From positions 868,001 to 932,000 of the forward strand of contig OZ037869.1 in assembly GCA_964035575.1 (NCBI GenBank): 64,000 bases of DNA, given 5' to 3'. The notes beneath the pieces are model-generated. The model saw only the letters and a program-made list of their open reading frames with translations. It was not told the origin of the DNA and searched no databases. Of this stretch, positions 10,186-20,154 are shown one piece after another; position 1 is the stretch's first letter; each line of letters opens with the position of its first letter. The DNA comes from Rhynchopus sp. YZ270_cl-10 (taxonomy: Eukaryota; Euglenozoa; Diplonemea; Diplonemida; Diplonemidae). Made by a program: the position numbers and the translations under genes.

Positions 10186-11550
10186 TTATTGTTCTTCTCT
10201 CTCGCGATCGTCTCTGTCCCGCTCACGGTGGTCCCGGTCCCTTTCTTTGTCCTTTTCGCGGTCTGTTGCCTGCGACGTCTCCATGCTGCGCTTCACTGTC
10301 CAGTCGTAGATGTAGTCCATCTGGTGGCCTTCTCTTCGGAACGCCGCTTGCAGCATGTCCCGCAAGTATTTGTAGTCAGGCTTGTCCACGAACTTTAGCG
10401 ACTTGCAGTAAGTCAAATAAGATGCAAACTCCACCGGGAAGCCCTTGCACAGTGTCTCAACGGGTGTGCTCATCTTCTTCTCACTGATTCTGTCGTACTT
10501 CTGCTTCTTCGTCTGTGCCTTCAGTCCCTGCCACGGCAGCGATCCACGCAAGAAGTACATCAGCACGTACCCAACAGCCTCAAGGTCATCTCTGCGACCC
10601 TGCTCAATTCCAACGTGAGTGCTGATCGACGCATAACGCGCAGTTCCGGTCAAGTTCTTGCCCTCCTTGTACGGGATGTGCTGGTGGGTCTTCGGGTCAC
10701 GGTACTTCTTCGCCAGACCGAAGTCGATCTGAGAATTGGAGAAGGTAGAAATTTACAGATTCGGACGCTCGTGTGTCAGCTAGCATACCATGTAGACGAT
10801 GTTTCCCTTCTTCCCTACTCCCATCAGGAAGTTGTCAGGCTTGATGTCACGGTGGAGGTAGTTCTTTGTGTGCGAGAATTCCACTCTCGAGATCATCTAC
10901 AGAGTATGTGGTGATGGACATAACATGAAACAATTCAACATTCCTGAAACCACCTACGGCAGTATCATGATCTGCAAAAACAAGAGAACAAAACCACGAT
11001 CTGAAGCGCCAACAAGCTACACATAAATAGCTTAACTGCACTGATATGCTACGTCACCCTCTAAAGAAACAAGGCAAATACCTGATCTGCAAGCATGAGT
11101 GTCGTCTTCACCGTGAACTTTCTGTCCGTATAGTTGAACAGATCTTCCAGCGAGGGCCCCAACAAATCAATCACCTGTACATTATTGTTGGTATATGTCG
11201 TATTGTCCACAAGACCCGGCCTACACAATACACATACCATTGCATTGTAATCACCTTCCTGCCCAAACCAATACACCTTTGGCACACCAATAGACACAGT
11301 CCCGCTATTCAGTATCTTGTACAAGCGACTTTCATACATCAGTTGAGGATGTCGACTTTTTGCTGGCTCTAACTTAATGGCCACGGGCTCGCCTGTCTGC
11401 GTATTCACGCCTTGGTAGATATCTCCGAAAGATCTGAATGTTGGTAAAGTGTGTTCAGCATGCCTCAGGAACACATCTCTCAAAACCTTGCACATACCCT
11501 GAACCGATCTTCTGCCCCACCTTGTACTTAACCGCCACACGGAGATCCAT
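10186..11550 (-). CDS. CK1: Casein kinase 1 (delta/epsilon-like), copy B, five exons
   Basis: A second CK1-family kinase. Exons on the minus strand are 11550-11498, 11433-11238, 11174-11082, 10896-10789 and 10728-10186, with exon lengths and phases matching copy A for the first four exons. The joined frame gives 330 residues. It keeps the glycine loop [26 protein letters not shown] and [13 protein letters not shown]. The tail differs from copy A: it is a highly charged stretch of alternating Asp, Arg and Glu ([18 protein letters not shown]). Introns are 64, 63, 185 and 60 bp, unrelated in sequence to those of copy A. The 5' half of the last exon is almost identical in DNA to copy A, while exons 2 and 3 and the tail have diverged, suggesting local gene conversion. 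Confidence 0.95.
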
Positions 11551-11842
11551 TTTAATTTTGTGTACTGTTAAGCCGCAACAGCTACACACAGCTGCAGCGG
11601 CGCAAGGGTTTGGTACCCACCTGGAAAAAGAGAGTGAAGTTGTCGTCAGGGAGAGTGCGGGTGACAAAAAATTCAATAAGCTACCGTCTTTCGAAAAAAA
11701 AGTTGTGTCTCTTTGTTATTGTTCGTTTGTTGCGTTGAAGCATCTACACCAGTTTACACAGTGACCTCTTTCCCCCCTCCCATTGTTTAGTTTGTTAGCT
11801 TGTCATGTTGACAGTAGTTGCCCTACTTTCTGACCTACTTTG

Positions 11843-12160
11843 TTAATCTAGGTCATCTTCCTCCAGGAAGTCCAGACAGCGAATGCCCCTTCGGGTCTCA
11901 CCGACAAAGAAGCTGTTAGTGATGCCAACACAACTAGAGGGTGGGTTTGTGTGTTATTTGTGTCCGAGTGTGGTGTTGGTACGGTGGATAAGGAGGAATA
12001 CAAGAAAAACATGGGTGGGTGGTAACTATCTTTTTTTCTACTGTAGTTTTTTAACCCACGAATGCCAGAGAGTTGACAGACATAAGTACCCAGGCTTTAA
12101 GTGGAGACGTATTTGCGAGACCTGAGACATCACCCGAACTAACCTCCGCCCCTGCCCCTG
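11843..12160 (-). CDS. Possible small gene or terminal exon, unidentified
   Basis: On the minus strand a CCCTCTAG acceptor-like site near 11934 is followed by a frame reading GITNSFFVGETRRGIRCLDF and then LEEDDLD to a stop at 11843. It looks coding in composition. A second protein-like stretch upstream (12050-12150, minus strand) reads QIRLHLKPGYLCLSTLWHSW. I cannot join the two with confident splice sites and do not recognise the protein. The position between CK1 copy B and the next gene fits a small same-strand gene. Confidence 0.3.
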
Positions 12161-12343
12161 CCCCTACCTCCTCCACTTCCTCCTCACAATCAAACTTGTT
12201 TGAGCAGCTTTGCTGCGGATTGGGGGGTTCGGATAAAAAGACATACAAATAATAGCGACAATTCCTCTCACTTTTTGATTTTTTCTACCACTTACTTACG
12301 GTAAGGAACACCTCCTTCATCAGGATTTTCAATTTTTGATTCC

Positions 12344-15050
12344 CTAGTCGGTGTGTTTCTCCTCCCCCCGTACGTCCACCTCCACCTCTACCACCTGCTC
12401 TGATGTCGAAGATCCCCACTTTCGCTTCCGACTGTTTTTCTTCTCATACGTCAGTCTCAACGGACCAAATTCCTTAGTGAAGTCCTCGAGTCCAGTGCAA
12501 TTAAATCTCACCCCATACGTCTTCCACTCCAAATCCTCTCGTGCATCTGTTGTGTACAATACGGGAAACCGCGAACCATCCCCGTTCATATCAGGGTGAG
12601 CCTTCACGGCGGCACAAAGGTTCTTTAACGTTTTGCTCGGTCGATTCTTGACCATCTTCACTTGTGCTCCGCCAAAATAATACTCCTTTTCGACATTCTG
12701 GAAGGGAACAATGTGTTCAAGGCCTTGTTCTCCTGCAGGAAACACGACAATGCTTCCTGCTTTTAACTCAGCTTCTGTGTCGAAATCTTTGCGTTCCTCC
12801 TCGCTCACGACACGGACGCCCCTGAAAAATAATGCGTCACATGACATTGTGGGCAATTTATAGCAGCAACCTCCTCTGTAGAATGTCTTCAATGTGAAGT
12901 CCTTCTGCAGCAATTTGTAAGACAATAACTTCGCAGCTTCGACGTTCTGTAGCACCTTTTCCGCAAGCACTTCATTGCCCCCCTGTACCACGCAGTCGGC
13001 GTCGTAGGCATTGTCCACAAACCATGGTAGGCTCGTTTGGTTATTTGCAGAAGAATGATACGCTGCCCAAGCGCGCAATACCAAGGGAAAGAGTCGGGCT
13101 CCTCCCTCTGTTTTGCAAGCCAAACCAGCTTGCATTAGGTGTTCTGCATCCTCTGTCATCAGACCTTTGACAAGAAACTCCGCAACGTTTTTGTCTTTGA
13201 GGGAGTCGTACTTCACGAATCGAGTGAAGTGCATAATATTCTCGAGGATGGTAACTTTTTTCCTTCGATATTGTCTGTGAAGTCCTTCAGGGCCTCCGGT
13301 AGTGCTTCAAAAGCCGCCCTCGGAATGTCGCGGGAAAGGTTGACAAGCTGTTCTACGAACGGGTTACAATCGTATTGTTTTTTGATATCTGGAAAATGTT
13401 CAAATAGCAACTTTTCGACGATGCCCGGCTTAAGTTGCGGTACTCTGCCAGGGGGATGCACAGGTGTTCTCCCAGAGTTAGCCATTCCCTGCGCAAACAA
13501 CGTCTCCGTCAAGCTGGTGAACAAGAATATCACACGCACACCCTCGCTGTCGGAGAGTGTTTCGTCCTGGTGTTGCATCAATGCCTTGATCAGGCTTTCC
13601 TGGTGGGTTACTTCATTGTGTCCCAGATGCAGTTCGTCGATGCACACACCGAGAACCTTCGTTGATGTGTGTGCAAATGCGCTGTGTTCACTTAGCTTTT
13701 GGATGAAGATGTCGAAGCCCGCTTCCAGAGTCCGTGTCTTGTCTGCTTCAACTTTCTTAAGCCCGTGGTACTGGAGGAGTTGCTTGATAAAGGTCAGCCC
13801 AGTCCCGTCATTCACAAAATTTGTATTTCCGTTGTACGTGAAGCGTGCAAACTTGGTGGAGACGTCATCACCGCAGTCAATCTTCATGCCGCTGCAGAGC
13901 TCATGATGCAGTCGGGTCTTACCCATACCCATCGTTCCTGCGTTGTAGAACACCTTCGTATGTTCACGGGTGGCATTGACAGCGTAGCTCTCGCACTTCG
14001 GGTTACTTGCGAGACGAAGGGCACTTTTGATGTAGGACTCTATATCCTCGCACGCTTCTTCCGATGCTTCGTATGGAATCTTATAATCCCTCAACGGGTA
14101 TTTCAGGTCCCACTGCGACACGTCAGGAGTACCCCAGCCCTGCTGCAGTCGAGCTGTCAGATTCTGGTAGGTATTGCGCGCAATCAGCAGCCTTGCACCA
14201 TTTTTCTGTAAGTGTATGGAAAGTGAATGCACTAAACTAGACACAACAAAATAACAACAAAGTTGCACCACTATGCATCACCAGTGCCGACAATTGCAAC
14301 CCCAACACACACTCACACATATTGTGAATGGGTCATACTAGCGCAGTGCTGTAAGAATACGTGATTTCAGGATTGTGGATACGGATACGTATCCGTACCC
14401 CTTGCTTTCTGGAGCACCTAAAAAAGACACCCGCCCATTTACCCCATACCCCACCCAACATAAGACAAAAGCTCGGTACAGCGTGTGGGGGAGCTAGCTG
14501 CGGGGTCTTGTTTGGCACGATGCTGCAGGGAGCTGGAGGACTGTGACTCTTGCTAAAACTTGCTGCACTGGAACTCTTGCTCGTACAGTGACTCTCGCTC
14601 TGGCGACTCTCTGACTTCACCCTCTCTGTCCTGACTAAGAATACGGGATACGTATCCGTATCCACCTTTTCATTTTTCCACTAAGAATACGTAAGAATAC
14701 GAGTAGCGGCACTCACCCAGCATCACTCAGAATATGAAAAAATGAGAAAAAAATAGTGAAAAAGTGGCTTTTGGGGAAATAAGCAAGGTGGGTGAGAAAA
14801 GCAAGGTTCATACCTCCACCTTCTCCTTGAGCTCGCCGAAGACTACACGAACTTCGTCCATTGTTGGTAGGCCCATGTCGAAGAGATGGTGATACGAAGA
14901 GTCTAATGATTTTAATTTCCCACTGTTGTCCCAAGCATTCTCGTTCCATGTCAAGCCACTGAGGAACTGTATCTCTCCAGTCAGCGTGATCTCCTTTTTC
15001 ACAAGGCTGTCTACCTCAGCCCTTGCTGCACGAGAGTCATCATCAGACAT
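12344..15050 (-). CDS. Crinkler/RHS-like P-loop NTPase with nuclease-like C-terminus; possibly broken
   Basis: The N-terminal exon is 15050-14814 (start MSDDDSRAARAEVDSL). A 608-bp GT-AG intron (14813-14206) follows, and the remainder runs from 14205 to 12344. The middle has a Walker A loop (GTMGMGKTRL) and a Walker B-like block (VLGVCIDELHLG), followed by a sensor-like VIFLFTSL. This order resembles the P-loop module of Crinkler and trypanosome RHS proteins. The C-terminal third has a FGGAQVKM block that could be a degenerate restriction-endonuclease-fold motif, and a basic tail (RKRKW) that could serve nuclear import. The locus is not one open frame after splicing: about one break, or an unrecognised small intron. 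I treat it as possibly broken. Family assignment is by motif only. Confidence 0.6.
14376..14664. mobile_element. Intronic inverted-repeat element (MITE-like)
   Basis: GTGGATACGGATACGTATCC at 14376-14395 is repeated in inverted orientation at 14645-14664, giving a 289-bp element within the intron of the NTPase gene. Each arm is itself nearly palindromic (GGATACGTATCC). TAAGAATACG occurs next to the left arm and again to the right of the right arm. I see no clear target duplication and no coding capacity. Confidence 0.5.
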
Positions 15051-15235
15051 AGTTGAAGGAAAGAGATGTGGATTTGAAGACGTGCTTCAGCGCCCGTGGT
15101 GAAATTAAGTAGGGGTGGGTGCGGAGGGTAGTGTGTGTTTCTCCCACCTGGTTTCACGTTGCAATGTAAGGAACACAAGGCGCAACGACAGCGAGGGTGG
15201 TTGTGTGGTTGTGAAGAAATGGAGAACAAAACACC

Positions 15236-15319
15236 TGTGCTTCAGCGCCCTCTGTTGGCAGCATCGTGCACAAGGCACTCTTAAACACGGACCAAGGGTG
15301 TGTTTCATCATGTGCACAG
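15236..15319 (+). repeat. 84-bp direct repeat, left copy
   Basis: Identical by eye over all 84 positions to 15952-16035. It starts TGTGCTTCAGCGCCC and ends CATGTGCACAG. A partial match of the first 15 bp occurs at about 15079-15095. Confidence 0.85.
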
Positions 15320-15951
15320 AAAGGAAGGAAGGAAGGAGGGAAAGGGAGAGGAAGGGAATGGGTGGGTGTGGAAACAGGAAACACGTGTGTCAGTCATTAA
15401 AGGTTGTAATGAAGATTTGTTTACATCCACCCTACAGGTGTCGGAAGTAGCGAATATTCTTCTTGTATCATCATCCGCAAGAGCAGAGTGCAGAGTACAG
15501 CAGAGAAGGGCAGACAGTCAGTTCTTGGTTGTAAAAGTGTTTCTTCTCATCCACAGATGTGTCGTTGCGAATATTCAGAATTCTCATCACACTGCCAAAG
15601 CATGTGTACACCACACAGGTCTTTATGACCTCACAGCAGGACGACAGCCTGGCAGTGGGAGATACAAGCCGCTTCCAACAGCGTCGTGTGTGGATGGAAG
15701 AGGTGTGTCTCAGCATGAAACTGTCAGCGTTGAGGTACAAAAGAATCAGGACTGCAGAGGGTTACCCCACAGCCGCTCATTGGAAAGAAGACTTGGAACC
15801 TAATATTTCATCACGAACACGTCAACATCAAAGTGAAAGTGTGTCCTCCTCATGTGTCTTGGCCAGCATCCGTGGTGCCAGCTCATTGCAGTGCGAAGCA
15901 CTGGCACCCGGTGTAGCAGCCTTCTTCAAGTCCATGGCGAACGAACGAAGA

Positions 15952-16035
15952 TGTGCTTCAGCGCCCTCTGTTGGCAGCATCGTGCACAAGGCACTCTTAA
16001 ACACGGACCAAGGGTGTGTTTCATCATGTGCACAG
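15952..16035 (+). repeat. 84-bp direct repeat, right copy
   Basis: Exact copy of 15236-15319; the copies are 716 bp apart and enclose 632 bp. Exact identity implies a recent duplication or homogenisation. No matching short flanks that would mark an insertion are visible. Confidence 0.85.
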
Positions 16036-16473
16036 GAATAGAGGAAGGAAGCACAAGGAATAAATTCCGGGAATAAAGAAAAAACAATATCAAAGACTTC
16101 ATATGTTTTTTTTTCCTGTCACCTCACCCTCCCACGTTGCTCTTTTGCCACTCTGTTTGCTATTTTTTTCCCCCGGTTTTTTCTTCTTTTTTCTACGTTT
16201 CATTTTCACTCTGCTCTTTTTCCATACCAGGGTAATCCTTGTCCACCCAAAGTTGATCACTTCTTGTGAACACACCTTATGCTGGTGGTGGTGGGGGTTG
16301 GGGTTTGGAAATGGGAAATGGGAAATACTCTAAAATAAACAAAACAAGCGGTTGACAAAAGACGTCAAAGCCCTGCCCCACCCACAATATGAAAACAAAT
16401 ATCCCACCCTCCTGCCTCCCTTGCCGCTTTGTTCTGCAACGTGTGCAAACGTGAGATTAATAATAAAAATGGT

Positions 16474-16872
16474 CTCCACGTCCTGGGCTGGACGTTAAAT
16501 TGCATCCGGGGGCCCTTTTGTGGCACTCCTCCTGAAACTCTATGAAGGTCTGACCTGAGGGTAAAAGGTGCTGGGTATGCTACCCTGGGTGCTGAAGGCA
16601 GGCACACAACATGTGTGGAGGGACCTGCAGAGCCCTAGCCAGTGAAGCCAAGGAGGCCCCCCTAGGAAACTAGGGAACGGATTGGAAGAGACCTCGCCGG
16701 TAGCCGGGAACCCTCCCTGGGCTAGTACAATGATGAAACTTCAATCTTAAGTCCACACCCATGTGGCGGCCGCTTTGGCATGCGTCTGTAAGGACAGCCT
16801 TGACTGATACTTTCTGTATTAGCACACGATTGCCTCCCTGAAGGCTACGTAGCTACCTGAGTACAAAAAAAA
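16474..16872 (+). mobile_element. Short poly(A)-tailed retroposon (SINE/non-LTR-like), about 400 bp
   Basis: The stretch ends GCTACCTGAGTAC followed by 13 A. The 9-bp AAAAATGGT lies both just before it (16465-16473) and at the end of the A run (16873-16881), as expected for a target-site duplication made by target-primed reverse transcription. There is no long open frame. A perfect hairpin with a GAAA tetraloop (CCCTAG/CTAGGG) lies at 16660-16675. I see no clear Pol III A and B boxes, so it may be a short non-autonomous partner of a LINE rather than a tRNA-derived SINE. A roughly 90-bp part (about 16487-16563) recurs inverted at 27436-27523. Confidence 0.6.
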
Positions 16873-17383
16873 AAAATGGTGCTGCAATAATGTGCACATC
16901 ACACAAACCTGCAATCTACGGATTGGGGGAAGTGAGGTTGGGAAGTGGGGCTATTGAAGGTGGGTAGTGGGGTAGCGAGTGGGGGTTGGTGACGGGGGGG
17001 AAATATCTAAATGTTTACATTCTCATCTCGGGCTTCTCATTACATTTGAAGAGAGAGAGAAATACCTTCAGCAAAGTGGCATTGCCATCTGACTGGAATC
17101 TCTGCTCTTGTTTTGTGGTCTCAACAAATCACTAATAATAAAAGACAATCAGTTCTGTACTGCATCCAATATCACCTCAAGGCTGGAGGACATTTCTTTT
17201 GTGTTTCTGCCATATTGCCTTTTTCCTTTCTGCATTTGTTGTTTGTGTTAATCTCTTCTTTCTGTCCCCCATTTACTACCTTCTGTTTTATTTGCTTTTG
17301 GTGTTGTTGATGTTCAAAAAAATAAAGAACACTCCATTTGAAGTGTGTTTTGTCTCAACAAACAAACCCTCCTCCTTCCTCTC

Positions 17384-19894
17384 CTAGTTGTCTCTATCCT
17401 TATCCTTCGACTGCTTCACTTTGCGACGCGCCAAACCAATTTCACAAGCATTCACCTTTGCAGCGAAACGCAGGGAGCACAGGGACTCGTGGAGGTGATC
17501 CTTCACAGGGTTCAGGTTCACAAACATGAGGGTCTTCGACTCGTTTGTCATGGAGGGCTGCAGAAGATGGGTGAGCTTGGACTGGCGGAAGGGCACGTGC
17601 GCACCGTCCCCCTTGGCCAGCGCTGCAATGACATCCCCAAGACAGGCAAGGGACTTGTTGATGTGCTGTGTCTCCCTGAGACGGTCGCCCTCGGCCTGAC
17701 TCTTCGACAGACGCTCGGAACCAGCAAGGTCGACAAGGTTGAGCAGACCGCTGATCTCCTGCCGCGTGGCCTCGTTGTAGCCCTTGATCTTCATCATGAA
17801 GACAGAGTGGCTGCGCGACGCACGCTCGTTCATCTTCGTCCCTGCTGTGCTGCGGTTCTCGTTCGCAATCCGCAGCAGCTCGTAGACGTGGTGCTTGTCC
17901 TCAACAACCTCCTCGTGGATGTTCGCCACAACAGCCTCGTTGTCCTGGATGCGGATCTCATGCTTCACAGCCTGTGTGCCGTGTGCCGTCAGCCCCTTCG
18001 GGTCCAGCAGGTCACACACAGTCTCGTTGTAGATCTCGAGGAAGGAGCAGATCAGCTTGAAGCGGAACCCCGTCTGCTTCGACTTCCACTGGCAGTTCTC
18101 AAAGATCTGGTTCACAGTGCGCGCAATCATCCCAGTGTTCTCCCCCTCTGTTGCAGGCGAGGGACCCTCCATCGTGAAGGTCTTCCCACTCCCCGTCTGC
18201 CCGTAGGCGAAGATCGTCACCTTGTAGCCGTCAAGCGAGGACTGCACCAGCTGCGAGATCTCGTCAAACACACCCTCCTGCGATGCCTCGGGACCAAACA
18301 CCTTGTCAAACTGGAAGGGCAGTGTCTTTGTTGGCTCTGACTTCCCGCTCATGACACTCTGATGTCCAGGCACCTCGGCCACCTGCAGCACACGGTGGTC
18401 TGTTCCCTCAGGGAAGCGGAAGTGTGTACTGCGGTCGCCCTGCTTTGCCTGCGCCTCTGCCTCAAGCACCGGACGCACACGTGCAAACACACGGATGTTC
18501 CCCTTCATCTCAATAAGCGCGTTGTGGAGCTCTGCACGCGACTTCTCCCCCACCATCAGGTACTCCTCGTACTGCTGGTAACGCTCGTCACGCTCACGTT
18601 CCACACTCCGGATCGTGTCTTCACGCTGCTGCACAACACCCTCCAGACGCTGCACCTCATCCTGGAACTTCTGGATCACACCCTCGTACTCGTCCATCCT
18701 GCTGTTCGCCTCGTCTGTGATGCTCTGGATTCGCGTCTGCATCACCTTCTTCTGCTTCTCCGCCTCCTCCTTCGCAGCCACAACCTCCTGCTCTGCACGC
18801 TGTGTCGCAGCACGCTGCTCCATCACCTGGTCCTCCAGACCCTGGATCTGCTCGTTCTTCTGCCTCTCCAGGTCGTCCATCTCCTGCCCCATCATGTCCA
18901 GTGCCTCCTGTGCCTCGTTGTGTTTCGCCTGCAACTCATGTTCAAACTGCCCACGCTGCTGCTCGATCCTGTCCTCCAGGTCTGCAATGTCCATCCGCTG
19001 CTGGTCAATCGTTGTCCGCATCTTCTCCACCTGCTGGTGTGCCTGCTCCAGCTCTGTCGGACGGCGCTTCCCACCTGCCCGTGCACCTGCAGGCCCTGCA
19101 CCCGCACCCGTCCCCTGACCCCGCCCACCCACACCCACACCACCAACCTTGCTCCGTGGTGCCTTGTCCTGTGGTCCAGGCGACTTCCCACGCAGCACAC
19201 TCCTCCCAGCCGACTTTGGCACAGGCTTCCGCTTGCTGCTCATCCCACGTGCAGGACGTGGCTCCTCTCGGTCCAGGCTTTGGTGCGAAACACGGCCACG
19301 ACTCAGCTGCAGGTCGGCTTCGTTGTAGTCGTGTCCTTGGCCTGCTTCCTCTGCCCTGTGTCTCTCACCACCACCACCACCAGCACCACCACCAGCACCA
19401 GCACCCACACGCTCCTGCTGCATTTGACGGTCGCTCGCACGACTTGCGTACGACACAGGCATGCTCCGCACCTCCTCCTGTGCGGTAGGTCTGCTCACAG
19501 GTGCCCTCTCGTCTGCCTTTGCACCAAAGCGCAGTGGGGTCGATGCATACTCACGGTCCCTGTGCTGCACGAGTGGTGAGCCTCTTGCAGAAGGACTTCC
19601 TCCCGTCTGATGTGAAGGGCTTCCCACCACAGGCACTGGCGATGGCGACGGTGCGCCACGTCCGTTCAGGTTCACAGGGTTGCTTCTGATCCCAGACAGT
19701 GGTGCTGCAGTTGCACCCCCACCCCCACCCCCACCCACACGCACCGGCGACGACGCAGTTGCACCGCTTTGGGAGGACCCCAAACCCTTCACATGTGTGG
19801 GCACTGCCGCAGTGCTGCCCCCACCAACAGGCCTTGTCAGAAAGGATGGTGGTGGACGCAGGCGTGCCTTGTCGCTCTCGAGGATGCCGTCCAT
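17384..19894 (-). CDS. Kinesin-14 (C-terminal motor kinesin)
   Basis: A minus-end-directed microtubule motor of the kinesin-14 class (KIFC1/Ncd-like), single exon, 836 residues from the ATG at 19894. Residues 1 to about 280 are low-complexity, rich in Gly, Pro, Ser and Arg. About 285-460 is a long coiled coil rich in Glu and Gln. The motor begins near residue 466 (NIRVFARVRP) and runs almost to the C-terminus. It contains the P-loop (FAYGQTGSGKTFTMEG), switch I (NERASRSHSVF), switch II (NLVDLAGSERLSKSQ), HINKSLACLGDVI and VPFRQSKLTHLLQ. The motor being C-terminal to the coil and joined by GNIRVF defines kinesin-14. The frame is open 38 codons further upstream to 20008, but a pyrimidine tract ending CTTCAG at about 19938 precedes the chosen ATG, so the upstream part is more likely 5' leader. 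Role by family: spindle and microtubule organisation. Confidence 0.95.
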   Translation of the reverse strand: MDGILESDKARLRPPPSFLTRPVGGGSTAAVPTHVKGLGSSQSGATASSPVRVGGGGGGGATAAPLSGIRSNPVNLNGRGAPSPSPVPVVGSPSHQTGGSPSARGSPLVQHRDREYASTPLRFGAKADERAPVSRPTAQEEVRSMPVSYASRASDRQMQQERVGAGAGGGAGGGGGERHRAEEAGQGHDYNEADLQLSRGRVSHQSLDREEPRPARGMSSKRKPVPKSAGRSVLRGKSPGPQDKAPRSKVGGVGVGGRGQGTGAGAGPAGARAGGKRRPTELEQAHQQVEKMRTTIDQQRMDIADLEDRIEQQRGQFEHELQAKHNEAQEALDMMGQEMDDLERQKNEQIQGLEDQVMEQRAATQRAEQEVVAAKEEAEKQKKVMQTRIQSITDEANSRMDEYEGVIQKFQDEVQRLEGVVQQREDTIRSVERERDERYQQYEEYLMVGEKSRAELHNALIEMKGNIRVFARVRPVLEAEAQAKQGDRSTHFRFPEGTDHRVLQVAEVPGHQSVMSGKSEPTKTLPFQFDKVFGPEASQEGVFDEISQLVQSSLDGYKVTIFAYGQTGSGKTFTMEGPSPATEGENTGMIARTVNQIFENCQWKSKQTGFRFKLICSFLEIYNETVCDLLDPKGLTAHGTQAVKHEIRIQDNEAVVANIHEEVVEDKHHVYELLRIANENRSTAGTKMNERASRSHSVFMMKIKGYNEATRQEISGLLNLVDLAGSERLSKSQAEGDRLRETQHINKSLACLGDVIAALAKGDGAHVPFRQSKLTHLLQPSMTNESKTLMFVNLNPVKDHLHESLCSLRFAAKVNACEIGLARRKVKQSKDKDRDN

Positions 19895-20154
19895 GTCCTT
19901 ACCCACAGAGTAAGGTGTCGCTGTTGTGTGGATGTGTCTGAAGTATGGGGTGCAATGAGGGGAAGGAGAGGATGAGGACACGGTTAGGAGAAAAAGGGGT
20001 GAACACATTGTTGCTTTTCATGCCAGTTGGAAGCACAGTAAAGTGCACAAAGACAACAGAAAACCTGCTTGCAAACCTCAAACGAATGAGGCCTGCTTTG
20101 AGACACGACACATCCCTCCGGTGTGTAAACACAGGGGGTGTTGGGAGCCCAATA

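Larger units (their letters stand above)
15051..17383. other. Intergenic between the NTPase locus and kinesin
   Basis: It contains the 84-bp direct repeat pair and the poly(A)-tailed retroposon listed separately. A plus-strand frame at 15559-16041 (160 codons, ending inside the second direct repeat) is open, but I recognise nothing in it and its strand is opposite to all supported genes, so I do not call it. No RNA gene is seen. Confidence 0.5.

Noticed and set aside
15559-16041. A 160-codon plus-strand open frame
   Set aside because: It ends inside the 84-bp direct repeat, has no recognised motif and no clear start context; overlapping frames are also open here, so it may be chance in GC-richer DNA.
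18362-19579. Long plus-strand open frames opposite the kinesin gene
   Set aside because: They are antisense shadows of a GC-rich coding sequence, with Leu/His/Pro-biased translations.
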